A stretch of 64,000 nucleotides of DNA from Paenibacillus spongiae (GTDB taxonomy: Bacteria > Bacillota > Bacilli > Paenibacillales > Paenibacillaceae). The stretch spans positions 2,870,501 through 2,934,500 of the forward strand of contig NZ_CP091430.1 in assembly GCF_024734895.1 (NCBI RefSeq), given 5' to 3'. The notes beneath the pieces are model-generated. The model saw nothing but the letters and a program-made list of their open reading frames with translations. It was not told the origin of the DNA and did not search any database. Both the position numbers and the translations under genes were made by a program. Below, one piece after another: positions 9,411 through 17,220 of this stretch (its first letter is position 1; each line of letters starts with the position of its first letter).

Positions 9411-9439
9411 TTGAATTCGTCTTGATATATTTGTATAAT
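9411..9439 (+). promoter_or_regulatory. sigma-A-type promoter of the GH26-like gene
   Basis: TTGAAT (9411-9416) and TATAAT (9434-9439) are separated by 17 bases and lie just upstream of the G-rich ribosome binding site of the gene starting at 9467. Confidence 0.75.
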
Positions 9440-9466
9440 CCCTTTGTTTGACTAGGGGGGGGCGAT

Positions 9467-9926
9467 GTGAACTGGAAAGCAGCTGTAGCCGCGGTTCTGG
9501 GATTGCAATTACTCGTTACGCCTGCCATGCAGGCATGCGCAGCCAGTTTGAACGCAAAAGAAGTGACGCTTAATACGATGCAAATCAATAACCATCCTGC
9601 AAAATATGAACCGCAGAAAGGGACTTTTTTAGGAGCTTATATCCTTCAAGATGAAACCATTCGAGCTGATATCGGCACTTTCACCGAACGGACGGACAAG
9701 CAGCATGCCAGCTATTTTCGCAATGTCGGCTACGGAAAACCCTTTCCGAAACAATGGGTGGAACAAGTAAAAGCGGCGGGCGGGTTTCCTCATATTTCCT
9801 GGGAGCCGGACGATGGGTTAGAAAAAAGTCCGTAATGATGCTTATTATTCCTTAACAAGCAACCCTAGAGTATTAGAAGCGTATAAGCAAGTTATTGCTA
9901 ATCCGCATTATCTTACTAATCGATAA
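9467..9926 (+). pseudogene. truncated, frameshifted GH26-like secreted protein
   Basis: The frame starts at GTG 9467 behind a run of G and encodes a signal peptide ending near QACAAS. Then come residues that match the start of GH26 catalytic domains: GTFLGAYI, HASYFRNVGYG, FPKQWVEQVKAAGGFPHISWEPDDGLE. The frame breaks at 9835. If one A is removed from the six-A run near 9821-9826, reading continues through VRNDAYYSL to a stop at 9924-9926, directly before a terminator. Even so the product would be about 150 residues, far short of a GH26 catalytic domain of about 300, so the gene is both truncated and frameshifted. The intact promoter and terminator suggest recent decay or a short derived product. 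A sequencing error in the A run is possible. Confidence 0.65.
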
Positions 9927-9930
9927 TCTA

Positions 9931-9962
9931 CCGGTACCCTTTCTTGTGGGTGCCGGCTTTTT
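9931..9962 (+). terminator. intrinsic terminator after the GH26-like remnant
   Basis: CCGGTACCC (9931-9939) pairs with GGGTGCCGG (9948-9956), followed by a short T run. Confidence 0.8.
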
Positions 9963-10088
9963 GTTATACGCAAGCTTGCTGGGCAGCCGCAATGTCCTGT
10001 GAAAAAGGAAATGATGTCCATTTGTCGAATAAAGGGTAGATGTGTGCAAACTTACGACTTGGGCTTCGGGAAAGGAAGAACATATCGA

Positions 10089-10595
10089 ATGATACGAGCA
10101 TGTAACGAACGTGATGTGGAGACGATCTATGCGATTATCAATGACGCGGCGATTGCTTATGATGGCGTAATTCCTGAGGATTGCTACCATGCCCCCTATA
10201 TGGGCTTAGAGGAACTGAAGAGGGAGATCAGTGACGGTGTCCGGTTTTGGGGCTATGGGGAAGATGGAGAGCTGCTGGGCGTGATGGGAATGCAGGAAAA
10301 AGGCGATGTCTCGCTAATCAGGCATGCCTATGTGAGAACGAAGAGGCGGGGTGGAGGGATCGGCGGTCAATTGCTGCGGTCAATCGTCAGTCAAACCGAT
10401 AAGCCTATCCTGATCGGGACTTGGGAAGCGGCTGCTTGGGCAATTTCCTTCTATAAGCGTAATGGATTTCAGATCGTCTCCAGCGAGGAGAAAGAAGTGC
10501 TGCTGCGCAAATATTGGAAGGTCTCAGCGCGGCAAATCGAGACTTCGGTGGTATTGTGCAATAGCTCCTTCCATAACGAAATGAGGCAGTCTTGA
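10089..10595 (+). CDS. GNAT-family N-acetyltransferase
   Basis: A 168-residue single-domain acetyltransferase that would transfer an acetyl group from acetyl-CoA to an unknown small molecule or protein amine. The acetyl-CoA loop is seen as RTKRRGGGIGGQLL, with an added Gly compared with the usual Q/RxxGxG/A, and the C-terminal strand motif FYKRNGFQIV is typical. The ATG at 10089 follows AAAGGAAG at good distance; upstream residues do not look like protein. The stop overlaps the start of the following Nudix gene by one base (TGATG), so the two are probably co-translated. Confidence 0.85.
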   Translation: MIRACNERDVETIYAIINDAAIAYDGVIPEDCYHAPYMGLEELKREISDGVRFWGYGEDGELLGVMGMQEKGDVSLIRHAYVRTKRRGGGIGGQLLRSIVSQTDKPILIGTWEAAAWAISFYKRNGFQIVSSEEKEVLLRKYWKVSARQIETSVVLCNSSFHNEMRQS

Positions 10596-11095
10596 TGCGG
10601 AAGAATCTTCCGATTCGAACGGCTGCCCGTGCTGTAATCATTCGTGACGATAAGCTGTTAGTGCTTCGAAGATCAGGTATTCAAGGAGAGTTTTTTGTCC
10701 TGCCAGGCGGGGGCCAAGAACATGGGGAATCGATACGGGAAACTTTAGTAAGAGAAGTATTCGAGGAAGTAAGCCTTCGTGTAGAACCTGAAGAGCTGCT
10801 CTTCATTAATGAGTTTATTGGAAGCAAACACTCGGCTTTCCCCGAACAAGAACGCGACGTACACCAATTGGATTTCACGTTCTTGTGCAAGGTTGAAGGT
10901 AACGAAGAGGCCAAGATCGGACAGACTCCAGATGTGCATCAAACAGGAATCGCATGGATTCCATTGTCCGAAATTATGAGTTACGATTTGCACCCTAAGG
11001 AAGATCTAAACTTTATCATGGGAGCACCGACTCGGGATGTATTAAAGGCATGGCTAAGCAACCGGGAGAGGTACCAACCCCCAATCTTGATCTGA
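10595..11095 (+). CDS. Nudix hydrolase
   Basis: A 166-residue Nudix protein that would cleave a nucleoside-diphosphate-linked substrate. The Nudix box runs GGGQEHGESIRETLV followed by REVFEEVSL, so the usual glycine after EEx is replaced by serine while the metal-binding glutamates are kept. ATG 10595 is chosen over the TTG three bases earlier because GAGG lies upstream at proper distance. It is translationally coupled to the acetyltransferase before it. The substrate cannot be predicted. Confidence 0.87.
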   Translation: MRKNLPIRTAARAVIIRDDKLLVLRRSGIQGEFFVLPGGGQEHGESIRETLVREVFEEVSLRVEPEELLFINEFIGSKHSAFPEQERDVHQLDFTFLCKVEGNEEAKIGQTPDVHQTGIAWIPLSEIMSYDLHPKEDLNFIMGAPTRDVLKAWLSNRERYQPPILI

Positions 11096-11328
11096 TTCAT
11101 CGCACAGCCACTCCGATTGATCACAGCGATGGGAATAAGGTATCCGTCCGAATTGATCCAACAAGGGATGGCCAATCAGATAAAATAACTATTAATGTCA
11201 CATGTAAAGACATAACGATTAAGACGGAACGTACAGAAGAAGGAACTCGAAAGGTACTGGAAGCGCAGCAATGCGATGGCGACCAGACCGTTGAGAAGTT
11301 TCGAATAACGACTCTCGAAGTAGAGTGA
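11050..11328 (+). CDS. small hypothetical protein overlapping the Nudix gene end
   Basis: A possible 92-residue protein rich in Thr, Lys, Glu and Asp, with alternating residues that suggest beta strands (KVSVRIDP, KITINVTC, DITIKTE). It begins inside the last 46 bases of the Nudix gene and has only a weak ribosome binding site. No family is recognised. It fills the gap before the next acetyltransferase, and its composition is protein-like, but the start may be later than given. Confidence 0.45.
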   Translation: MAKQPGEVPTPNLDLIHRTATPIDHSDGNKVSVRIDPTRDGQSDKITINVTCKDITIKTERTEEGTRKVLEAQQCDGDQTVEKFRITTLEVE

Positions 11329-11390
11329 TTTTGGAGAATCGCCGGCGATTGCTTTTATTTCCCCTATTGGTCCTGGATGGAGGAGAGCCC

Positions 11391-11888
11391 ATGCTTACAT
11401 ATTCAATCAGACCCATTAATGAAGAAGATGTGCCCTTTCTATGGGAGATGCTGTTTGAGTCGCTGCATGTTCGAGATGGCCAAGAGCCCTTCGGCAGAGA
11501 GGTGATACGAGAACCGTCCTTGGCTAAGTATGTTGAAGGCTGGGGGAGAGAAGGGGATCTCGGCTATATTGCCGTCAATAGCGAGGGTCAATCGATCGGT
11601 TCAATAACTAGCCGATTTTACAAGGAGCAGAATCAAGGATTTGGATTCATCCGTCATGATATACCCGAACTGGGCATGGCCATTATACCGGAATATAGAG
11701 GCAAGGGAATCGGGACCGCTTTATTAAGCAGACTTTTCGAGGAGCTGGCGCTAGCAGGAATCAAGCAGGTATCATTGAGTGTTGATCCAACGAATCGGAC
11801 AGCCGTAAAATTATATCGACGGTTCGGGTTCGTCGAAGCCTGTATGGTGGATACATCCATTACGATGGTCGCATACGTGAATGGTTAG
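11391..11888 (+). CDS. GNAT-family N-acetyltransferase
   Basis: A 165-residue acetyltransferase with the acetyl-CoA binding signature IPEYRGKGIGTALLSRL and the closing motif KLYRRFGFVEA. The N terminus MLTYSIRPINEEDVPFLWEM is typical for the family. ATG 11391 lies six bases after GGAGGAG (11379-11385), whereas the longer frame from 11325 has no site. Its substrate is unknown; it sits in a run of similar resistance- or housekeeping-type acetyltransferases on the same strand. Confidence 0.87.
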   Translation: MLTYSIRPINEEDVPFLWEMLFESLHVRDGQEPFGREVIREPSLAKYVEGWGREGDLGYIAVNSEGQSIGSITSRFYKEQNQGFGFIRHDIPELGMAIIPEYRGKGIGTALLSRLFEELALAGIKQVSLSVDPTNRTAVKLYRRFGFVEACMVDTSITMVAYVNG

Positions 11889-11935
11889 AGAGTGCAGCGG
11901 AGGCCCTGCATGATTCCGATCGAGGAGTTGAATGA

Positions 11936-12640
11936 ATGACAATCGATCTTTCTTTTATAACAAGCGTGAAACATCGGGGTATTCTGGAGAATCTCCTTGC
12001 AGCCATACTTGCCGATCACGATATCATTGGCATGATGGTTATCGGCTCTCATGCACGCGGGGATGCACTTCCGGAATCGGATCTGGATCTAATGTTGTTT
12101 TTGAGAGAGGGCAGGTCTAGGGAATTCCAAGCCGTTACCATCGATCATATCCTGGTCGAATACAAGTATGCAGATCTGAACAAAGCCAAGAGCCGGCTTG
12201 AAACGAATCCGATGGAAGTATATGCATACCTGGACGGGCAAGTATTGTTCGATTCGGACCAGATCATCGAAACCTTGATGGGCGAGGCAGCAGCAAGATT
12301 CGTTAACTATCGTATGGATGAACGGGAAAGAAAGGCCATCCATCACTGGCTAAGTTCGGCGAAGATCAAGATACAGGCGGCCGTTCAATCAAGAGACGGC
12401 TTGAAGGCTTCATTCGTAACGGCATCGACTTCATATAAGATCCTGGAAGGATTATGGACCGTATGCAAGAAGCCGCTGCCGCCAGCAGGCTCCATCATCG
12501 CCCATTTGGACGATTTGAAGGACGACGTGCCCGGCATCCGGACTTTATTTCAGTTATTATTTACAGGAACTCCAGATGAACGGGCAGATACGGCAATCGA
12601 GATGATCGAATGGATCGACAGCAGGATTTTAATAGACTGA
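11936..12640 (+). CDS. nucleotidyltransferase-fold protein
   Basis: A 234-residue protein of the polymerase-beta nucleotidyltransferase superfamily. The diagnostic GSHARGDALPESDLDL motif near residue 37 supplies the two metal-binding aspartates, and a helical C-terminal half follows. Relatives include aminoglycoside nucleotidyltransferases and minimal nucleotidyltransferases, so antibiotic or small-molecule adenylylation is possible but unproven. ATG 11936 follows GAGGAG (11921-11926) at nine bases; another ATG four bases earlier is in a different frame. Confidence 0.82.
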   Translation: MTIDLSFITSVKHRGILENLLAAILADHDIIGMMVIGSHARGDALPESDLDLMLFLREGRSREFQAVTIDHILVEYKYADLNKAKSRLETNPMEVYAYLDGQVLFDSDQIIETLMGEAAARFVNYRMDERERKAIHHWLSSAKIKIQAAVQSRDGLKASFVTASTSYKILEGLWTVCKKPLPPAGSIIAHLDDLKDDVPGIRTLFQLLFTGTPDERADTAIEMIEWIDSRILID

Positions 12641-12668
12641 GGGACAGGGAGATCTAAAGGTAAGGAGA

Positions 12669-13184
12669 ATGGTTGCCTTGAATATTCGATTAGCCAATCC
12701 AAGTGACAGCGGCGGAATAGCGCGAGCGCATGTGGACAGCTGGAAAACCGCCTATAAAGGGATCATTTCCGACCGATACCTGGATAACCTTTCGTACGAA
12801 GGCCGGGCAAAGAATTGGAAATGGGTGTTTGATCATCCGCAACCGGACGAAGTGATCTTCGTGGCTGAAGAACGGGGAGCCATCGTCGGTTTTATAAATG
12901 GCGGCAAGAGCAGAGAGTCCGCACTGGACTATGACGCCGAGCTCTACGCTCTATATTTAGTGAGAGATGCACAGGGAAAAGGATATGGAAAGCTGCTCTA
13001 TAACAGCTTAGTCGAGCACATAAAAAAATCTCGTTATCAGTCGATGATGGTGTGGGTGCTGGAGCGCAATCCTTCCATGGCATTCTATCAAAAGCTTGGG
13101 GGACAGTTTGTCGGGCGCAAAGAGATCCGAATTGGTGATGACGTATTGTTCGAAGCGGCTCTTGGTTGGAAGGAGCTTGGATAG
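12669..13184 (+). CDS. GNAT-family N-acetyltransferase
   Basis: A 171-residue acetyltransferase of the subgroup that begins IRLANPSDSGGIARAHVDSWKTAYKGI, with the acetyl-CoA loop RDAQGKGYGKLLYNSL and the terminal motif AFYQKLGGQFVG. The start is ambiguous: ATG 12669 lies almost on the AAGGAG at 12662-12667, while TTG 12678 has better spacing and begins the conserved part. The substrate is unknown. Confidence 0.86.
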   Translation: MVALNIRLANPSDSGGIARAHVDSWKTAYKGIISDRYLDNLSYEGRAKNWKWVFDHPQPDEVIFVAEERGAIVGFINGGKSRESALDYDAELYALYLVRDAQGKGYGKLLYNSLVEHIKKSRYQSMMVWVLERNPSMAFYQKLGGQFVGRKEIRIGDDVLFEAALGWKELG

Positions 13185-13280
13185 CCGTATGGCACGCCGT
13201 TATACATATCTATGCCGAGCTCATTGCCAATTGGTTGGTTAAAAGGGCGTTTCCCGCATGGTTCCCGGAAGGAGATTGCA

Positions 13281-13910
13281 ATGAAAATCGTCATTGAAGG
13301 CCCCAGCGCAGTCGGTAAAACCAAGCTATGTCGATCCATTGAAGCTGAGTTCGCAGCATATACGGTGCAAGAAACGATCGTTGAACCGATACCGGGTTGT
13401 TCACCCGCGGAAGAAGCGATCCATTACCTAAATCAAGAAGTCCATCGATGGCAAATCTCTGAGGAGATGGAGCGGAAGCATCCATTGGTTCTGCTCGATA
13501 CCGATCCATTCAAGTCCTTATGGTTTAATAAGGCATTTGGTTATATGAATTGTATGGGGCTGCAAGAGCTGGACATTTTTTTCGGACCCCTTGTTGCTGC
13601 GGGCGAACTTCGTTTCCCCGACCTATATATTCTCTTGGATGCGGACGAGCATGAATTACAACGGCGCAAAGAACAAGACTCCCATAGAGAAAGGCATGAA
13701 TTCGAATGGGTTTCTCTTGCGAATGAAATGAGACGCCGCTATTACAGGCAAATCAATCATTTGCTTCCGGGGAGCGTCTGGTTCATTCATGCCATAGATG
13801 CGGATGCGACCGTACGGGAAGTGTGCCGCCGCATTCCGATTCTGAAACCCGGCAAATTAAGTTACGATAACTATGCTTCCATGATTCGATGGTTAGCAGT
13901 GCATAATTAA
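13281..13910 (+). CDS. P-loop nucleoside/small-molecule kinase-like ATPase
   Basis: A 209-residue ATP-binding protein. The Walker A motif is IEGPSAVGKTKLC at the N terminus, and an LLDTDPFKSLWF segment near residue 73 resembles the DRY/acceptor region of deoxynucleoside-kinase-like enzymes. A lid-like basic stretch HELQRRKEQDSHRER follows. ATG 13281 sits five bases after AAGGAGA (13269-13275). The acceptor cannot be named. Confidence 0.75.
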   Translation: MKIVIEGPSAVGKTKLCRSIEAEFAAYTVQETIVEPIPGCSPAEEAIHYLNQEVHRWQISEEMERKHPLVLLDTDPFKSLWFNKAFGYMNCMGLQELDIFFGPLVAAGELRFPDLYILLDADEHELQRRKEQDSHRERHEFEWVSLANEMRRRYYRQINHLLPGSVWFIHAIDADATVREVCRRIPILKPGKLSYDNYASMIRWLAVHN

Positions 13911-13937
13911 GAGATCGATAATCAAGGGGGATATCCG

Positions 13938-14363
13938 ATGTCGACAAGTAAACCTATTAGCAGAAGTACTCATGAAGAAAGCAGTTATGTAAGAAACAAG
14001 TTGATTGAATTCAATGCCAGGCATGTACCGGATGATTTGCAGAATAACTATCAAGAAATCAATCTCGTCATGAAGAATGAACAGGATGAAATCGTGGGCG
14101 GTCTGAACAGCGTGTTTTGCTGGGACTGGATCGAAGTAGACATATTGTGGGTCGATGAATCGTACAGAGGCAGGGATTATGGCACCAGGCTCTTGAAGGA
14201 GATCGAAGAGATCGCCAAAGACAAGAAATGCACATTCATCAAATTGAATACATTCAGTTTCCAAGCGCCGGATTTTTATAAAAAACAGGGGTATCGGATC
14301 ATCGGCCTCATTGAGGATGCCCCGAGAGGACATACACACTATTACTTCAAGAAGGAGATCTAA
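13938..14363 (+). CDS. GNAT-family N-acetyltransferase
   Basis: A short 141-residue acetyltransferase. The acetyl-CoA loop reads ESYRGRDYGTRLLKEIE, where the usual GxG is DYG, and the last strand region has FYKKQGYRIIG. The ribosome binding site AAGGGGGAT precedes ATG 13938. Its small size and YFKKEI end resemble GNATs of the YhhY/ElaA-like fringe; the substrate is unknown. Confidence 0.83.
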   Translation: MSTSKPISRSTHEESSYVRNKLIEFNARHVPDDLQNNYQEINLVMKNEQDEIVGGLNSVFCWDWIEVDILWVDESYRGRDYGTRLLKEIEEIAKDKKCTFIKLNTFSFQAPDFYKKQGYRIIGLIEDAPRGHTHYYFKKEI

Positions 14364-14409
14364 GTCGGTCAATCTAACCGTTCAATCCAATTACTTGAGG
14401 GAGACCCCA

Positions 14410-14709
14410 ATGATAAAGCCGGGATTCAATCTTGCAGAGCTTCAGCAGTATATTAAGAATAAGGATTACCGTCCGGATCAAGGAATGAATTATTTCTATA
14501 AGCTGGTCGAAGAAGTCGGCGAACTGTCCGAGGTATTAAGAAAGAATAGACGCATGACGGAGGAGGGGAATATTAAAGGCACAATAGAAGAAGAGTTATA
14601 CGATGTGTTGTATTACGTTGTCGCTATTGCCAATATTCATGGGATAAATCTGGAAGAAACCGTATTCATGAAAGAAAAAATAAATCAGGTGAAATGGAAT
14701 CAGACATAA
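14410..14709 (+). CDS. MazG-like nucleotide pyrophosphohydrolase
   Basis: A 99-residue all-alpha protein with the MazG/all-alpha NTP-PPase signature: FYKLVEEVGELSEVL near residue 30, then EEELYDVLYYVVAIAN. The four acidic residues that bind magnesium in the family are present (the two Glu of EEVGE and the Glu and Asp of EEELYD). Such enzymes hydrolyse non-canonical or excess NTPs to NMP and pyrophosphate, which fits the neighbouring Nudix proteins. GAGGGAG upstream supports ATG 14410. Confidence 0.85.
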   Translation: MIKPGFNLAELQQYIKNKDYRPDQGMNYFYKLVEEVGELSEVLRKNRRMTEEGNIKGTIEEELYDVLYYVVAIANIHGINLEETVFMKEKINQVKWNQT

Positions 14710-14740
14710 GGTCGGCTGTTATGTCTTGGAGGAGAGTACT

Positions 14741-15265
14741 ATGCACAGAAACGTAATGCTTATTAAACCGACGATCAGCCTGCAGCAGCAATATTTTTCG
14801 TTCTATCGGGAATGGAAAGCAAGCGGTGAGCCTATGGTGCCTTGGGTGATCAGCAAGGATCCATCCGACTTCGAAGGCATGATTCTAGCTCTGGCGGAAA
14901 ATGAGAAAGGCGACAATCTGCCCGAGGGCTGGGTACGTGATTCTACATATTGGCTCATTTCGGAAGACAAGGATGTTATCGGGGCTGTTAATATCAGACA
15001 TCAATTAAACGAGAAGCTTCTATACAGCGGCGGGCATATCGGCTACGGGATCCGCCCTTCCGAACGAAGAAGAGGGTATGCCACGGAATTGCTGCGCTTA
15101 TCGCTGGCAAAAGCCAAGGAATTAGGAATTCATAAAGCGCTTGTGGTATGCGATGCAGCGAACGTCGCTTCAGAAAGAACGATTCGGAATAACGGCGGAA
15201 TACCGGATACGGATTATATTGAAGAAGATGGCAATGTAATCAAAAGATTTTGGTTGGATACTTAG
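14741..15265 (+). CDS. GNAT-family N-acetyltransferase
   Basis: A 174-residue acetyltransferase of the RimJ/RimL-like type: GGHIGYGIRPSERRRGYATELLRLSLAKAKELG carries the acetyl-CoA site, and the late part NVASERTIRNNGGI is the usual asparagine-rich turn. GGAGGAG (14728-14734) precedes ATG 14741. The substrate is not predictable; the family acetylates small amines or protein N termini. Confidence 0.88.
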   Translation: MHRNVMLIKPTISLQQQYFSFYREWKASGEPMVPWVISKDPSDFEGMILALAENEKGDNLPEGWVRDSTYWLISEDKDVIGAVNIRHQLNEKLLYSGGHIGYGIRPSERRRGYATELLRLSLAKAKELGIHKALVVCDAANVASERTIRNNGGIPDTDYIEEDGNVIKRFWLDT

Positions 15266-15285
15266 TAGCAGGAGATTTCAATTCC

Positions 15286-15831
15286 ATGAAAATTATAATG
15301 ATCGGATCCGGCGGATCCGGCAAATCGACGTTGGCCAGGCAGGTGGGTTCGATACTCGGATTGCCCGTATATCATCTGGATGCCTATTACTACAAGTCAG
15401 GGTGGGTACCGACTCCAAAGGAGGAGTGGGATGAATTTCTGAGGCGGCTCATAGCGAAGAACGAATGGATTGTAGACGGTAACTATGGGCGAACCGTTCA
15501 GTTACGTATGGACGCAGCCGATGTTATCATCTTCTTCGATTTACCGCGATGGCTAACTACTTACCGGGTAATAAAGCGCCGAATCCAATATCATGGCAGA
15601 ACCAGGCCTGATTTGAATGAAGGCTGCCCCGAAAGACTGGACTGGGCTTTTCTGAAATGGGTATGGAATTACAGGAAAACAAGCCGCAGCGGGATATTGG
15701 AGAAGATGCAGGCCTACAAGGGCGAGAAGACCATGATTGTGATCAACAAGACAAGCCAGGTCAAGGGATTGCTGAAACAGCTTGAGCTTGGAGGGAAGGA
15801 TTATTTGCTGAATAAAGATAAAGGGCAATAG
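15286..15831 (+). CDS. FlaR/adenylate-kinase-like P-loop NTPase
   Basis: A 181-residue P-loop kinase-like protein beginning MKIIMIGSGGSGKSTLAR, with Asp in PVYHLDAYYYKSGW and a WIVDGNY motif near residue 65. These features match the family often labelled topology modulation protein FlaR, whose members resemble adenylate kinase. ATG 15286 follows CAGGAGA. It is the last gene of the tightly packed run before the repeat-bearing gap. Confidence 0.82.
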   Translation: MKIIMIGSGGSGKSTLARQVGSILGLPVYHLDAYYYKSGWVPTPKEEWDEFLRRLIAKNEWIVDGNYGRTVQLRMDAADVIIFFDLPRWLTTYRVIKRRIQYHGRTRPDLNEGCPERLDWAFLKWVWNYRKTSRSGILEKMQAYKGEKTMIVINKTSQVKGLLKQLELGGKDYLLNKDKGQ

Positions 15832-16462
15832 CAGGCATGATAGCCGGGCTCCTTGAATCCCCCGTCTACGAAAGATCGGCATGAACCCCATATCGGCTAT
15901 CCTCGCCAACGGCCCGCTGGGCTACAAGTAAATCCATTCAAAACCTAGATGAGTCAAGGTAATCGCAGCACATGTTGCACACACCCTGTATAATATGAGG
16001 CGGAGATTTCGAATGTCAGTGGACTCCATCCTATCCATCCAATCCGTAGTGTGGTTAGTGACGATGAAGCAGCTCTTGATGTATGCTCCATCGGGAACTT
16101 TTACGGATGTTGCAATTGTACAATGCTTAGTCTGAAAGTGTCCAAGATGATTAGGGGGCTTTTTTGGAATGTTGTACAACGTGCAACAATACTCCTATTT
16201 CTACCCTCTTAGTGTCCATATTGTTGTACTTCATGCAAAAATGTGGATGGTTTTGCCGCTCAGAAGCCGGAATTGTTGCAGGATATGCAACAATATTCGA
16301 TTCACAAGGTTATTAATCGCCAAGTGTTGTATTACATACATGATTACGATGTCATTACGGTAATCTGTCATGGCGGCAACACTTTACCTGAGCTCTTCAA
16401 GTTCAGTCTTTCACTGATTCAACCTATAAATATCCGCCGCGCGGGAATCAAGGAGCAGATTC
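15832..16462. other. 631-base non-coding gap holding hairpin array A
   Basis: No supported gene lies in this gap. A frame of about 85 codons on the minus strand (15922-16179) lacks a ribosome binding site and crosses the conserved leader. The right half holds the regularly spaced hairpin array described separately. The left part, 15832-16110, shows nothing I recognise. Confidence 0.6.
16112..16345 (+). repeat. array A: conserved leader plus four hairpin repeats with 52-base period
   Basis: A leader (16112-16168, beginning CAATTGTACAATGCTTAG) is followed by four 21-base units starting at 16170, 16222, 16274 and 16325. Spacings are thus 52, 52 and 51 bases, and the 30-31 base stretches between them are unrelated to each other. 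The unit is TGTTGTA, five variable bases, then TACAACAAT. The third unit keeps perfect pairing through a C-G pair (ATTGTTGCA with TGCAACAAT), and the first two use U-G pairs; the fourth is degenerate. A second array with the same leader and spacing lies at 46001-46234. The strand given is that of the leader as compared, and transcription is inferred. Confidence 0.75.
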
Positions 16463-16909
16463 ATGTATACCTATCGAATAGGTGAGCAGAAAGACCTTTC
16501 TCACATTGTAAATCTCTCGAAGCGATGGGTGGCAGAGGACATAACCGCCGGCTATGAGAATGTACAGTGGACGGAAGCGAAATTAATGAATCGCCTGAAT
16601 GAATATTTCTACGTTGTTGAGGCGGATGGGAGAATAATCGGATATTCGTTCGGAGAAGTAAGGGCGGGTCAGGCGAGTCCCGTTATACCTCAAGCGGAGT
16701 CTTATCTGGAAATATTCGAAGTATACATTCATCCGGATTATCGGTCGGAAGGACTCGGGAAGAAGTTAGTCGGACGATTAATGGAGCAGGCGGAGAAGAA
16801 CGGCGTGACGAGATTATTGGTCGGATCCTCCAACCGCAGGTGGAAAGAGACGGCGATGTTTTACGAGGAACTGGGATTTCATATGTGGTATTTTCAAATG
16901 TATAAGTAA
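16463..16909 (+). CDS. GNAT-family N-acetyltransferase
   Basis: A 148-residue acetyltransferase with HPDYRSEGLGKKLVGRLME as acetyl-CoA loop and MFYEELGFHMWYFQMYK at the end. AAGGAG about six bases upstream supports ATG 16463. It restarts the one-strand gene run after hairpin array A. The substrate is unknown. Confidence 0.87.
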   Translation: MYTYRIGEQKDLSHIVNLSKRWVAEDITAGYENVQWTEAKLMNRLNEYFYVVEADGRIIGYSFGEVRAGQASPVIPQAESYLEIFEVYIHPDYRSEGLGKKLVGRLMEQAEKNGVTRLLVGSSNRRWKETAMFYEELGFHMWYFQMYK

Positions 16910-16930
16910 CTCATTTCCGGAGGTGCAATC

Positions 16931-17200
16931 ATGATTCAAGTTTTCTTCCAATTGATTGATAACCAAGGAACTGTCCGTGAACCGGATGTGAAGCCTTATG
17001 AATTCGATGAGGCTGCCGTTCAAGCTCTCATGAATAGCGACGAGGTCTTCTATCCGGAGATTACGAAGCTGCATGATAATGGCCAGAGAAGGATACGTAA
17101 AACGGCTGTCATAGAACATACGGTGCTTGATCTGATGGACGGCATACCTGTGCTAAGAGTTACGCTGAGGGAGAAAGCGCCTAAGAATAAAGTAATTTAA
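16931..17200 (+). CDS. small hypothetical protein
   Basis: An 89-residue soluble protein starting at ATG 16931 behind CCGGAGGTG. It contains alternating strands and helices and no cysteine-rich, membrane or DNA-binding motif. It lies 21 bases after the acetyltransferase gene and two bases before the next frame, so it is likely part of the same transcript. I do not recognise the family. Confidence 0.65.
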   Translation: MIQVFFQLIDNQGTVREPDVKPYEFDEAAVQALMNSDEVFYPEITKLHDNGQRRIRKTAVIEHTVLDLMDGIPVLRVTLREKAPKNKVI

Positions 17201-17220
17201 TATTGAGATACACCTTAGAC

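Noticed and set aside
15922..16179. Minus-strand frame of 85 codons in the gap before array A
   Set aside because: No start signal was found, and it crosses the conserved leader; composition is not protein-like.
16112..16345. Calling the hairpin arrays CRISPR
   Set aside because: The repeats are short, degenerate palindromes, only four per array, and no cas gene lies in the window. They are reported as repeats of unknown function instead.
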